This document shows, one piece after another, positions 1-13,233 of a stretch of 64,000 bases of DNA. Below the pieces are notes generated by a model, which had not been told where the DNA came from, did not search any database, and was given only the letters and a program-made list of their open reading frames with translations. Position 1 is the first letter of the stretch. Each line of letters opens with the position of its first letter. The DNA is from Pampus argenteus. Its lineage: Eukaryota > Chordata > Actinopteri > Scombriformes > Stromateidae. The stretch is from contig CM072878.1 of NCBI GenBank assembly GCA_036937835.1, positions 3,148,001 through 3,212,000 on the forward strand, written 5' to 3'. Both the position numbers and the translations under genes were made by a program.

Positions 1-10
1 CAATCCCACA

Positions 11-46
11 TGGTAGGTGGTGGTAATGCACCTTCAGGCAGGTTCA
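11..46 (+). repeat. 'ggtaggtggYggtaatgca' dispersed repeat, partial copy
   Basis: tggtaggtggtggtaatgca then ccttcaggcaggtt. It matches the copy just upstream of smg1 (38329) over about 35 bases. Confidence 0.55.
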
Positions 47-893
47 GGCCAAAGAGACAACCTCCGGCCAGGGTGAGTCAGTCAGGCCGGAGCAGGAGAG
101 CCGCCTCCCTGGAGGACGAGGTCTTGGCCCGGGCTCATCAGCCTCTGAGATAACATTATCTTCAATCTTAGAAGTGGAGAATTTACAGCTCAATAGTCTG
201 TGGCTTGTGTTTGATATCTAGTGTCGATAAAAAAATGTTGCTGACACTAGATATTACCATTAACGACGTGGCGTAGTAGGGATGTGCAATATGACAATAA
301 ATATTGTGACAATAGACAAACATCTATTGTTTCTATGCTCTATCGTTTATTTTGTCGTGTTGCAAATCACACTCTTTATGGCAAGATATTGACTTTTACA
401 CGGATAACATGAATTGGATTTTCACTTGTGAAGCTTTTATTGCACCTACAGTAACGTAACAAGCAGTGTAGGAATTTCACACGATGCCCTGAATCACTGC
501 ACGCCCCGCGGCCACCATGACACCATTGTGCCTCTGCTACAGCAGCAGGTGTGTTGCAGGTCTCTTAGAACTGCAACAGTACTGGAACTTTGATTAGCAC
601 ATGCCAGCATCATATTGTATCAAAGCCGCTAGCAGGCTACAATGAACACATATAGGAATATTAAAAGAAAAACAGGAGAGCAAATACCACTTAACATTAA
701 TGTAAGTTGACAGCTATTTGCTAGCCTGTTATGATGTTGGTAGGTGTGTGTCCCGTGTGCTGTTTCCATGGTAATGCTACATTTTTGAAACTGTTGAAAT
801 CATAAACAACCTTACTGTGAACAACACGCGTCTTACTGTCTGTGCATACTGAGGTAATAAATAACTAAATAATAAAAACTCCTCAAATACCAT

Positions 894-970
894 CACACAC
901 ACACACACACACACACGCACGCACACACACACACACACACGCACACACGCACACGCACACACACACACAC
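894..970 (+). repeat. (CA)n microsatellite with GC interruptions
   Basis: CA repeat broken by several gcacgc units. Confidence 0.9.
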
Positions 971-1974
971 GCGGTGAATTAACAGTGTTTCATGTATTTA
1001 AGTGAGACTTGAGTCACTGTTAATCAACATGTGACACCAAAGGCCAGCTGGCTGTAACTGTAGCCGTCAACTCTTCACCGCTGCCTGTCTCTCCTCTGCT
1101 GCTCTCTGCTGTAATTAAACGAATTATTAAAAATAATTAATTAGGTAAATAACACAGACAAACAGCTCCCGACGGCTGTGCCACTAGTGTGTGAGTGAAT
1201 GTAAAGCGCTGCATAAATGCAGCCATTGACATATCTTATGCTTTATGGATATGAAATGACCTATGTTTGGATATGAGGTTTTGGTGATACTGGCATCATG
1301 TGTAAAGGACAGGAATAATATCCACACAGCAGGGTGGATCAATAAAAGGCTTCGATCAGCAATAAAGTGTATTACTGTTATTATTGAAATAAATACATGG
1401 TGCACCTGCTGCTTTTTTTTAACCTTTATTCTGTAATGCACAACACTGATGAACTCGTTACTGAGGATGAACTGATAGCGACTCGTTAAACTGCACCAAC
1501 AACGCCAACAAACCTGAACGTGAAAACTGCGACAACGCGACGGCCAACATGTTCACATCTGAACGACCCTGCAGCTACACACAGTGTGTAAAAAAAGAAC
1601 CATCACTGACCTTCGAGCAAGACGACTGTGGAGCGTTCATCTGTCTGTCTGCGCCGCTTAATCGGTGCCTTGTTGTAACTCTTCCGGACTGAAAAAGTAA
1701 AAACTCAACTTCAGTTCCGCCAGGACCAAATATATCGATAAAATAACAACAGTATCGAATAAAACTAGGCAATAAAGAAAAGGAGAAAGACAAAGAGGAT
1801 TTGAAGGGTCTTTTTGTTTGTTTGTCATTTGTATAACATTAAAATGGGTATAGAATAATAGGTATAGAAAGTAAGTGGTACATAACATACAAGCATATAG
1901 GGAAAAGGAAAAAAGTGTGATTTTAAATAACTTAAACTTAAACCAAACTAATTAAAGCAAGGATTGAACTCTAA

Positions 1975-2004
1975 ATGAGAATATATATATATATATATTC
2001 TCAT
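1975..2004. repeat. 30-bp perfect palindrome with (AT)9 core
   Basis: atgaga-(AT)9-tctcat, directly left of the 43-bp inverted repeat. Confidence 0.85.
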
Positions 2005-2008
2005 CGAG

Positions 2009-2049
2009 TCAGTACTGCAGACTCAAGGCCAGGATCAGGTTCTTCCACC

Positions 2050-2113
<64 letters not shown>

Positions 2114-2315
2114 CAAATAACTTTAGACAGTTTAAGGAGCCACTTTGTCTCGTATCTGAACCAGAAAATAATTGCAGTGCATTGTGTGTGTCCTATGTAT
2201 AATATATGATTACATACAGTGTATGTGACATCAGGCAGGCTGCAGGTCATCAGTGCTCATAAGCCTTTTGGCCTGGTGGAAGAACCTGATCCTGGCCTTG
2301 AGTCTGCAGTACTGA
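2009..2315. repeat. 43-bp perfect inverted repeat flanking a (TA)n tract
   Basis: Arm 2009-2051 (tcagtactgcagactcaagg...cttccaccag) is the exact reverse complement of 2273-2315 (ctggtggaagaacctgatcc...gcagtactga). The 221-base spacer begins with (TA)n at 2052-2108. The right arm continues into a longer sequence (to about 2400) that reads like a fragment of a larger dispersed repeat. Confidence 0.9.
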
Positions 2316-3703
2316 AACAGTTCATGGTTAGGGCAGCTGGGGCTTTCCTGACACACACCACCGGTTGTACATATCCTGGATGGAGGGACGCTCACATCTG
2401 CTGATGCCCTGGGATGACCACATATGGCCCTGTGGTGTTTTGCGGTGTAGTGCGGTGCTGTTACCGTACTAGGCAGTGATACATCAAGCGAGAGTGAAAC
2501 AGAGCACTTTAAACCATCCAGACATGTAAACCGGCTGAGAAAAAGCTAAACAGCACACTTAAAAGTGAACACTTGGAATGCCAATCAGAAAAGTGAAATG
2601 TCCAATCTAAAGCTAACAACCAGTGAAACCATGTGACTTAAAGCACTCAGGAGGGTTAAACCTCCAATTTCGAGTTAACAAGGAGCAAAAGCTCTTTTAA
2701 ATTAGTCAGGGACGTCAATCATGATATCTATAGCTAACAAGGAGGAGAACCACACCCTTTAAAGTGGTCATACACTTACACTTAGAAATTACTGACAAGT
2801 ATATCCCATATGTTCGTCTAGACAGGACAGTAAAACAAAAAAATTAACCCCATTCTTAATTTTAGCTAGCTAACACAACAAAGTCTGTCATTAAACCTGT
2901 CAGTCATTGAGCAAGTCATTGTCAGTACCTGACAGGTATCAGGGTATGGTGGATGGATGATCCTGCTCAGTCCAGGAGACATCCACAACATCAAGCTGGC
3001 AGCCACCCTCTCAGGCTCCAGTGACCAAAAGTCCAGCAATATGGTGGAACATCTCCAGGTGACAGCCAATGTTAATTTAAAAAAAAAAATAAAAAATGGA
3101 CATAGAGAAGTAAGAAGTCACAAGATGCAGGTCAAGTGATTCTGACGACAAAAGGTATTCTGGACCTGCTAAATCCCTGCCAAGAAAAGAATAGATATAG
3201 ACAATAGACAGGAATGACTAACAGCATGATGATAGCATGAGCATGAGTTATCACAGGCTCAAGCAGAGCATGTCACTATGGTGACAGATGCCAACCTGAG
3301 AGTAAGAGAGGCCCAATATCATACGAAGTCGAGAGGTTGTGATATGTAGCACAACCTGCTGACAAAGCACACATGCATGAAGGTGTCTGACTTACATGGA
3401 AGTAGTCTGTGGACACTGAAAACATTATCGCTGTTATTAGTCTTTAGAGCCATTTTTTAACAAACTAACCAGACTGTAACCTTCAGGACCAAGATACACG
3501 TCACCCAGTATGACAGCGTGGCTCACTATTGTGTTATATAGTTCCTGGACAACAGTGAAGGTTTACGACACAAAGGAATAAGATATATCAGGTTTAGCAT
3601 ACACACACAATATTTGAGTAGATCAGTTTATTGCTTGTCTGGCAAAAAAATAGATAAATTGCTATTCATATCCTTTAAATGGACTATTTGAAAAACATCA
3701 TTT

Positions 3704-3775
3704 ACCATGGCTCACTTGGTAAAGAGCCAGTCTTGCCTGTTGGTCCTGGGTTAAAATCCCATCATTATCTTAAGC
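3704..3775 (+). repeat. tRNA-derived repeat or tRNA pseudogene fragment
   Basis: tggctcacttggtaaagagc resembles an A box (one mismatch to TRGCNNAGYNGG) and ggttaaaatcc at about 3750 resembles a B box (one mismatch to GGTTCRANNCC), at tRNA-like spacing. The 5' half does not fold as a full tRNA, so a SINE head is more likely than a gene. Confidence 0.35.
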
Positions 3776-4437
3776 TGTCTGCACATTTTTAACTGTGGGA
3801 TCAGAGAATCGGGGTATATTTTGGGCAGGTAATTCAAACACCATATGAATGATGCAGCTATATTCCTGACTTTTGACTGACTTCTGACTTCATCAATGCT
3901 GATCTTTTTTACATTTAGATGTATCCAAAACAAAAGAAACTGTAATCTCACAGAAATAAACCAACAGTATTTTAACAATCATTCTTGGTGTAAGTAATCA
4001 TCTAGACCTGCAAATACAGTCAGATTATTGTGAAGTCCACAAGAAAGCGTATAAAATGATATCAATGACTCCACACATGTCATCTATGACTACTTTAACA
4101 ACATCTTATTATATATTCTATATGAATATAAAACAAATAGATAGAAGTTTATTTTTATTTCAAAAGCAATTACACTTGTGAACAGCCGCAGTACAAGAAA
4201 TGTTCAGTTTTTCTTGTGTATATATTTATAAATGCACATGCACTTTTGATGTATGTGCCTTTGTGGTGTTGGATATTGTTGGCCAGATACAGACCAGCCA
4301 CTACTATTAATTGTTATGTATTTTAATTCTTGCTAACATTGTCATACTTGTTTGTATGTGTGTAAATGAATTGTATATGTGTATTTGTTTGTAGACTTGC
4401 TTGCCTCAAATTGTCCCTTAAGGGGCAAATTAATTAT

Positions 4438-4521
4438 TTTGAATTGAATTGAATTGAATTGAATTGAATTGAATTGAATTGAATTGAATTGAATTGAATT
4501 GAATTGAATTGAATTGAATTG
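4438..4521 (+). repeat. (TTGAA)n tail of a LINE/SINE-like repeat
   Basis: About 16 units following ctcaaattgtcccttaaggg and gcaaattaattatttt, which is the usual 3' tail of fish L2-like elements, whose body would run left to about 4150. Confidence 0.7.
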
Positions 4522-4904
4522 TCTATTATTTATATTATCAATTATAGTCTAATGTTGACAGACAGCTGATGTTTGTCTGTCTTTGTTGTTTATTCAGTCT
4601 CTTGTCCAGAGTCATTGTTTCACTGATTGACTGTACAGTAGTTTATTCTCTTAATTTACATAATAATATATTACATACATAATTTACACCCAGTGCCAGC
4701 GTACACTGTCAATACAGGAAGTATCCTTAGTTGAGTGGAAAGCAAATGTGTGTGTGGAGGTGGTAGGTGGGTGTGTAGCACATTTTATGCAGTCAACCAG
4801 AGTTCATTGCACTCATTTCTTTACTTTTTTACTTTTGTTTTCTTTCCCTTGAGGTTAACAGCTTTTCAAGTCTTTCGTAAAACAGTCAGGAGCTCAAATT
4901 GAAA

Positions 4905-5160
4905 ACTGAAATTGAAACATTTTTTTCTTGCCATAATCATTCCTCCTCTTCACACTGACCCTTAGAAGAGCCCTTCATAATCCACCTACAGTGTAGGTGA
5001 TGGAGGACAGACACAGTCCTCCTGTGCAAAAACATATATAAAAGTTTATCTGAAACTAATATGAAGCTTCAGTGTCCAAATGAGTCAAATCCAGTAGATA
5101 TCTTTCAACATTACATTGTTTTTATGGTCAAAGTTCCTCTTTTTGATGGTAAAAAGACTC
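4905..5160 (+). repeat. copy of the foldback repeat family
   Basis: Shares taatcattcctcctcttcac, cttcataatccacctacagt and gtgatggaggac with the arms of the 22.6-kb element, then continues into the family's middle (tatgaagcttcagtgtccaa). Confidence 0.65.
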
Positions 5161-5542
5161 TACATGTGTTAAATATCCACTTGATATATGTCTACTGTCT
5201 ATATATATATATGATGAAGTCTCAGATACAGTATCATTGATATTTTATGTTGTAAAAGATGATTTGGTCATGAGCTCTAGAAAAACCTTGAGTTAAGTCT
5301 ATTTTGTCAAATGACACATATGCTGTCAGTAGATGTGTAATTAAATTTAAGTGTGGTGTTGTTATTTAATCCACCCGTACATTTCAACGTTACACTTTAT
5401 TACTTAAGCGCTGCAGGGAATCTAATAATACATATCTGTCCACATCAATCCTTCTTTGCATGATGTCACCTGGCCATTGAAACTGTTGAATTATGCGTGT
5501 GTGAGCAGCACAGGTTCACACATGATGAGTTCATTTCCATTG

Positions 5543-5722
5543 TTAGCAGAAATACAAATCATTTGCTGACCACATCTGACTCTGGCACTTGTTAACAGAC
5601 TTGATGTTCATATGAGTCAATGATTTTATAAAATGTTCCAGAGAATCTACCAAAGGACAATCAGTGCAAAGACGGTCTTCAGTCAAAGTCAGATCATTAC
5701 AGGCACCAGCGGCCAAAATACA
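5543..5722 (-). CDS. candidate terminal coding exon of an unrecognised gene
   Basis: On the minus strand a good acceptor (gtgctctttcagtttcag) is followed by 59 codons and a stop, then an AATAAA at 5401-5396, about 140 bases on. The peptide opens CILAAGACNDLTLTEDRLCT, has six Cys in 59 residues, an amphipathic stretch SLEHFIKSLTHMNIKSV and ends ANDLYFC. The shape (Cys pair, then one amphipathic helix, phase 0 intron, terminal exon) recalls the last exon of short four-helix cytokines, but I cannot name a family and found no convincing upstream exon between 5.8 and 9 kb. It may also be chance. Confidence 0.3.
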   Translation of the reverse strand, partial: CILAAGACNDLTLTEDRLCTDCPLVDSLEHFIKSLTHMNIKSVNKCQSQMWSANDLYFC

Positions 5723-8700
5723 CTGAAACTGAAAGAGCACACAAATTCTGTCAATTTCAACATTATCAGTAAATGTTCAGTATTTATTTTACTGCTTATG
5801 TAAAGTTGTGCTGTACAAGGGTTGTAACAAAATGGTGACAGATGTAGACCAAAGACTGCAGACAGTAACAGAAGTGACAGGAATTATTCACCTTAGAAAA
5901 TGTATTTCAGATGATGTACCTTCGAGGGTTCGATGTTAGTTGTCTGTTGCATGTCAGAGTTTATGATATGTAAACTTACACTTGAATCTTTAGAAGCTCA
6001 TTATAGACAAAACTACAGGAAGAGCACAAAACATATTTGTGTTGATCAGTAATCAAATTGTGAGAGATGAAATGTAATGTAATTTTAAATATATACTTTT
6101 CTAATTAGGCATTTTAATGAAATATTTAGTTTCCCTAAACCAACACTATTAGCTGTGGCCAAAATAATGATAATTCCATGACCTGGAAAAATGACAAAAT
6201 GAAAATCTCGGTTACATTATTAGTGGTTACAGTTATGAGTAGCAAGTAGTCCCAAGTGGACAGACCATGTGATGTTTCCTATGACCATAGTAGTGAACCC
6301 CTGTCAAGTAAGCGTGGCTTCCACATGGTACATGAGTAAGGTATGACATAGAAAACAAATTCCAAACACTCAAGTGGATAGTTAATAACAAAAATCCTTT
6401 AATAAACATAGTGTAATACTTATAATGGGCTAATAATTAGAAAAATACACTAGTGCATATTGGCACACTTGCCATCCCCAGGTTGTTGTTTCAGTCATGC
6501 CACATAGAGTTCCAATAAAGTCTTTAACTTTCCCAAGTCAAAGCCAGAGCTAGTGCTGAAGCTAGCTTGCTGGATTAAGTTTGTTTTATGGTGCTCAATA
6601 GTTTTGTCATTAATAAGCTTCCACAGAATCGTCATCTTGTGTAATCAAATTAGAAATCTTTCCCTTTGTCATCTTAGTAGTACAGTGTAAACATTGTTTA
6701 GCCATGACAGAGGTAAATCTCAGATATCAAATGCTTTTATGTATACCATACTCTGTATTATCCCACATTCAAGACAATGACGGTAAATATATCTTGCCAG
6801 CACTAAGTAGATTATTTCATTTAGGGGTCTGAAATGTCAGAAATGAATAATAAAAAAAAACAAAACCAATGCGCGTAAGCTTATTCAGGCTCAAATTTGA
6901 ATCAATGTCTCTACAATAAATAAATCACGTAAATAAGACACAAATTAATTTAAATAAATAGATAAATAAATAAATAAATAAATATACTTATATACAATGA
7001 ACAGATGCAGGACAACCTCTAAAATGAGCCTTCTGGAAATAAAAATGCAGACCAACTAAAACATGCATGGTCTGCCATGTCCGTACAGTACAGAGTACTA
7101 TACAGTCCGTTTCAGTGTAGTCAGCAGTCAGCTCGAGGCAAACAGCTACACTTTATGTGCTGCTGCGGATGCATTTGGCACAACCTAATACTGGCTGTCA
7201 CTGAGCCAATCCCTTCAGTTGGCAGTCAGCACATCTGAGGACACACAAGAGGCAAAAAGCAGCACAGTGGCTCACTGTTGGACTTATCCATTTCCTTTTA
7301 ATATCAGGTGAGAGCTGGAAAAACAGGACTACTGGCTTCAAAATGATTTGTTTTTCCTTTGTAATATCAATAACTTATTTCCATGTTAAATATATACTTT
7401 TATGGGAAACATTTTTTTCCTCTAACTCAGAGTCAGACACATTTCCAGATGCCTTTTTGTATCTGTGTGGCTGTACAAAGGCATGTTGAATACCAAACAT
7501 ACACTAGCTTAGCTCAGTTTATGGATGTATGTGTGGGAATCTAAGGTCGCCAGACTATCCCTGAACTTAAATTTAGCGGTCCTCGTTGGGGACTACGGTA
7601 GACTTTTTAGGTTAACATTCAAACTGCTCTCTGTGGTGCAATGATGAACACTGAAGGCTTCTGTACATTAGTGCTAGATGCACTAGTTTCCTCACAAGTT
7701 GCCCAACAAAAGAGGGCTAAACACACCTTAAAGGCTACTGCAAAACACTGCACATTATGGAGAGAAAACTTATTACTCAACAAGAAATGTTGTTAAATTT
7801 AACACATCCCATCAGACAAGTCAACGCAAATGTGAACAGGTTGAGAAGCAACAAAAGCTCCAGAATAGTTTTGTTTTTCCTCTCATTTTATGCACTCAGG
7901 CCATAGGCGGTTTTACCTTTGAAATGCATTTTGTGGTTTTAAGTTTGATATGAACTCATTTCTCTCTTGTGGCAATGTTAGAGACGTTATACTATAATAA
8001 TGACAATTGTAATATGCAGATTGCAATTCAAACATTTAGTGTTGTCATTCATTGAGCTAAGCTATGTTATGTGCAGAGGAATATTTGTCTGACTCTGGGA
8101 TGATAGGAAAAACTATCTCTGACCATGGACACTGTAAGAACCGCTCTGATAATAAATACTGAAACCTCGCAGCATTTCTTTTTATAGTTGAAGTAACCTG
8201 ACCTCTGCTAAAGGGGTTCACACAATGCATTTGCAGCTTCAGAACCACACAAATTCAAATTGATACACTAACCATCATTTGTTTCTGTCAACATTTCAGA
8301 CAAAACTTCTTCATATTTTCCTTGCAAGATTGCTTGCATGAAGCAGCACTCCCTCAGCTAATCGACATAAGTTAGTTATTAGATTGAGTCCAGAAATAAA
8401 TCAGTTTGAGCCCCACAGTTGCCTTGTATGAATTCATGAATGAAAAGGTCACCAGCATCAAAGTCAAATGCTTTCTGCACACTTTGCTTTCCATTTTACT
8501 TGTTCATGATGTACCGCCTCATTAATATCTCCCCTTTAAAAACACAACATTCACAGTTTACAACAGCTTCTCCTCCAGATCTGTAAAATAAATATGTATA
8601 AAAAAAAAATGAAGAAGCGCGGGGAAAAACTATGAAACAATGAGCCAATCAAGCGTGCAACTCCAACACAAAAAACAAACAATGTAAACAGTTGTTTTTC

Positions 8701-9131
8701 AAATTGTCTCCCTTTTTTGATCTCTGATAAGACACAGAAATGGAAAAAGGTCGCGGTATCCCAAAAAAGACAGGAACCCATGAGTCCGTGAAACACACTT
8801 CACACACAGAGGAAGGGAGAAAGAGAGAGAGAGAAGTTCCATCCCTGTCATTCGCCTCCTAAAATGCATTTTTTTGTTCTCTTTGATTCCTGCTTCACCG
8901 GCTGGCATATGTTGTCTCTCTCTAAACAAGAGAAAAATGAACCGTTGATACCTGCTGAGAAAAAGAATAACAGCAGTTATATTACACAGAGTGATGGAAA
9001 TAGAAACTTCAGTACTCATGGTCTTCGGGACTTAATTTGTTTCACTGACCATATACAGTATGTGTGTGAGTGTGTTTACAGTGTATGAGCACATGTGCGA
9101 GTTCCACCATATCAGCTCAAACACTAAAGTC
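5723..9131. other. no gene recognised
   Basis: AT-rich, with an (AAAT)n run at 6952-6984. A minus-strand frame at 8248-8057 has an acceptor-like start but no donor. Part of this stretch could be fbxl16 3' UTR or introns of the gene whose last exon may be at 5543-5722. Confidence 0.45.
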
Positions 9132-9581
9132 TTTATTTCCCCTATTTATTTCTAACTCCTCAATGCTGCAGCTGGACCTGTGCATGTCACTCCCTTTAGT
9201 ATCCAATCAGCTAAAAAAAATCAAAAGTCTTCAAAGAAGCTCTCCGCAACCTCTGAAAAAAGAAACTTGCTGTCAGACAAGACGTCACATCAAGCTTTTC
9301 ACTCCAGCATCTTCTTAAATGAAGCTCAAACGTCCATCCCATCATCCTCTGGGTCTGGCATGTACCATCAGTTGCCTTCCTGCCTCTCTGTCCGCCTGTT
9401 GGTCAGTCTACTCAATGGGGTGTGGAGGAAGACGGACGGGGTGGGGGCCGGGTAATGAGGAAGGGTGTGGTACAGTAGGAGCAGTTCAGTCTCCTGGCTG
9501 GCATTTGAGAAAAGAGTGAGGAAGAGTGAAGAGGAGGAAGGTTGAAGTATGGCGGTCGGTTGGTGGGGTGGGTCGGTGGTC
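9132..9581 (-). other. fbxl16: probable fbxl16 3' UTR with candidate poly(A) signals
   Basis: No open frame of interest lies downstream of the fbxl16 stop. On the minus strand AATAAA hexamers are present at 9150-9145 and 9137-9132, 430-450 bases after the stop; they are the nearest good candidates. A longer UTR reaching further left cannot be excluded. Confidence 0.4.
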
Positions 9582-9730
9582 TTACTCGATGACCATGCAG
9601 TGGGGCAGGTGCTGGGAGTAGTATTTAAAGAGCTCAGCAGTGGCTCCGGGGCAGTTGGTCAGCTCCAGCTCCTCCAGCTCCTGCAGCTGGATGAGGCCTG
9701 ACAGACCAGTGGTGGTCAGCAGGGGGCAAC
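9582..9730 (-). CDS. fbxl16: fbxl16 coding exon 6: last leucine-rich repeat and C-terminus
   Basis: Residues 453-501 and the stop TAA at 9584-9582. It reads GCPLLTTTGLSGLIQLQELE, then ELELTNCPGATAELFKYYSQ, ending HLPHCMVIE. The C-terminus is nearly the same as in mammalian FBXL16. The acceptor is ccatccag. Confidence 0.96.
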
Positions 9731-12700
9731 CTGGATGGACACAGCAGGAGGGGCAACATTCAGCTGTGGGCTCGGTGATAGCTATGAATACTACTGATTC
9801 AGCCAAATGGCCACAAAGTAGATTAGGGCTGCAACTAATGATTATTCAAATTTTCCCATTTTCTCAGTTAAACCACTGACAATTTATAAAAATTAAAAAG
9901 ATACAAAGATAAAAAAAAAAAAAAAAACTAGTAAAAATTCATCACAGTTTCCTAAAACCCAACACAACATCATCAAACGTCTTGGTTTATTTAGAACAAC
10001 AGTCTCAAACCAAACAAAAGAAGAAAATCCTCACAATTTACTGGAACTGGACAATGTTGCCATTTTGCTTGAGAAATGACTTAAATGATTTATTGATTAA
10101 CAAAATAGTTGTAGATTATTCTTTATTCATTGACACATTAATCTTCAGTTTATTCACTTTCTAAGAGAATCAACTAGAGGCCCAGGGCCCCTCAGAGCTC
10201 CATGAGGGAGTTACAGGAGGTCCTCAGAAGAACGGGGATCAGTCTATTTCCAACGTGAACCCAGAGTGACTGATCATTATCTTCACTTCCTCTTTGGTTC
10301 TCCTCAACTATAGTTGACAACAGAATTCTGGTCTCTTAACAACCAAAATCTTTTCAGATGGACGTCCCTAAAGTGAATGTGTATCAATTTAGGGTTCTTG
10401 ACACGAAACAGGTTGAGAACCACACTCTATTTATAAATAGTAGAATGGGCACTAGATGGCACTATGGGTTCCAAAAAGAAGCATAGAGGTGAGTTGAACA
10501 TTGTCTTTGAATGGGTTCTTTGAATGTGATGGAGGCCAAAATGTGTGTGTCCAAACTGTCATTTAGTGCAGTGTGAGTTTAGTCATATCAAGTGGATATC
10601 TGACACATTTACAGTCTGTTTAGCATCAAATTCCCTCTTTGTGTTTCCCTGTTGAGCTGTGGTGGAAGTATAGGAACAAAAAGAGGGACTGTTCACACTA
10701 AAAACACTAACATAAGGAAACATAAGGCTACGGTTCGTACCTGCTAGAGACAATAGACGAAGGCTCCTCATTCCAAACAAATGCTGCAGTCCAAAATCCT
10801 GCACCTGCACACCGTGCATGCACACACACACAAACACACACACAAGCATTCCAAATAAAGACCATTGTATAAGAAACTTTAATCACAGATACGGTAGATT
10901 GATTTTGATACAGACAAGTGAAAGAACAATTGTTTCTATCATGTTTCTATCAATAAATCATTAACACATTAAATCTTAGAGTTTGTCATCTTTAGTTTTC
11001 CAATTAAACATGTGGGTTATAAACTCAGTAGACTCTGAACGTGTTCAGTATTATAACATTAAGTCTGCATTAAGTTTATTCAGTGTGATTATTTTATATT
11101 GCTGTGAGGTAATGCAGTGTGCTAAAACTGCATTATCAATCAACAATCATGTATGTTCATTGTAAAGGGTCATAGGACATAACAGTGGGCTAATGGATGT
11201 TCATACAATAGAGAAATTAATAAAAAAACAATGGCTGGGAAAATACATTAAAAATTACGGAAGACATTTGACCAAAAATATGCGCCTGTGTGAAAGAATG
11301 GTCCACTGAATAATATGTTTCCCTTATTGTTCCCTCGGTTACAAGTTTGACCTGCACCGTGCAGAATGGATGCAGCCTGAGAGCAGGATTTGTGACATAC
11401 AGTTTTACTCTGCTGTTATGCTTTGTCACATCTTTTTGTATGTGTGTTTTGTGTTACCTGACAGCACCAGCGCAGATAGAGGCTCCTTAATGATGACATG
11501 GTGGACAAGTATCCCAAGCCAGTGTCTGTGATCCGCACACATCTAAAAGTAGACAGAAACAGTGGTGGAAACAAAGCATTCACATGCCCTGCTTAACAGC
11601 TGCTCTGTGCAGAATGATGCATGTGCAGAGTTTGACGTATGAGTTTTAAAATTCATCTGCTGAAAATTTAAAGTTTCTCTGTGCTTTTAAGTGTGATTTT
11701 AAGGCATGAGCCTATGAGCATAATTTGTGACATCACAATTATTTTGGAGGCTAATCATGGTGCTGTAATCAACTTGTGTTATGTGGAAACTTAAAGCCTC
11801 CAGTGCCCACCGGAGACATCTGGTATCCAGCACTTAATCTTTTGGAATTAAATATATTCATAGATTCTCGATCACATGGCAGCAACTCTGACTAAATCAG
11901 AATAGAAGAAATGTTATGCAAGTGATCACAGAAACAACACTATTTCTAACCAAACTAATGCCCTATTTTAGGAACAAACAGCCACAGCACAGCAGGGGTA
12001 GTTGAGTTGCTGAAACACACCACATGATGTTGTTTTGATACCAGCAGTCAGATAACTGGAAGAGACCAGCGCTCTGAGGGAGTTTATGCACAGAAAGCGA
12101 CAGCTCAACAGTCACAAAAACATCCAACTGAAAGAGCTGTTGTGGATAAATGACAAGATATCAGTGGTGTGGAGATACACCGGTGATTAAACACATGCAC
12201 TAAAACAAGCTTTGATGCATTCATAGACACCGTGCATGAAACAGAACTGTGTGATTTTCCAGCTTTAATAAGACACATCACATGTGTAAGATGTGGTGCC
12301 AATCAGCAAAGCTGCAAATGAGGACATCAAACTAATGAATGTGACCGACCCATGATATGAGCTCCCTGGCTGTAAACATTTCACAGATGTGTGCTATCTT
12401 GTATTACGGTATGTAATTAAATACATCAATATTAATACTTGAAAAAAATGCGTTTAAATAAAACTTTGGTGACCTCCACAGTCAATATAATCAAGTGTTT
12501 GACTCATTGCTATATGGAAATCACAGGATCACAAACATACTCTGACCTGTCAAGCACCAGTTCTTCCAGTTTATGGAGGTCACAGGCAATATACTCCAGG
12601 GCCATGTCAGTGATCCGTGGGCACCAAGACAAGTCCAGGCTGCGGAGCTTACGCAGGTTCTCAGCCACCAGCTCCACACCATCATCAGTGATCTTGGAGC

Positions 12701-13146
12701 AGCCAGAGAGGCTGAGGGCGGTCAGGTTAGGGAGGCTGTGCACCATGTTGACTACACCATGATTGGTGATCTCCCAGCAGGAGTGAAGCCGCAGAGTGTG
12801 GGTGGTGTAGCCCTATGCGTGAAGGGTCATTTTCAGGTTATTTGATGAAGTAGGTAAACAAAGACATTGATAACAGCTTAATTACTACAAAACATACTTC
12901 TGTACGGCTCTTTTTGAGCTCTTTCAACTTCTAAATATGCTGCACTTGTTGCACCAAACAAAGCCAGCTGACACCACCTTCTTTGTATTGGTGCTGCTCT
13001 AAATTACAAACCAGCCAGCTCCATACCTTAGATTATGAGTTCACAACATTTCCTAGATACAAACTCAATATCAAACATCAGAAACCTTCCAGCCTCTGCA
13101 TCTTCATCTAACATGGACCCTGACAAGTTTAAATATTTACAACCTG

Positions 13147-13233
<87 letters not shown>

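Larger units (their letters stand above)
46..2008. other. intergenic, no gene seen
   Basis: AT-rich. It contains a 12-base hairpin at 214-254 (atatctagtgtc / gacactagatat), a 'ggatgtgcaatatgacaata' stretch at about 280-360 like fish DNA-transposon ends, and the CA tract; only short unsupported frames. Confidence 0.6.
2316..5395. other. intergenic, repeats only
   Basis: It continues the repeat begun by the right inverted arm, then holds the tRNA-like piece, the TTGAA tail and a foldback-family copy. No coding exon is recognised. Confidence 0.55.

Noticed and set aside
777..968. Open frames of alternating Val/Cys
   Set aside because: They are translations of CA/GT microsatellites (also at 13035-13336).
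8057..8248. Minus-strand frame with an acceptor-like start (possible exon upstream of 5543-5722)
   Set aside because: No usable donor at its end, a stop in the reading frame, and no recognised similarity.
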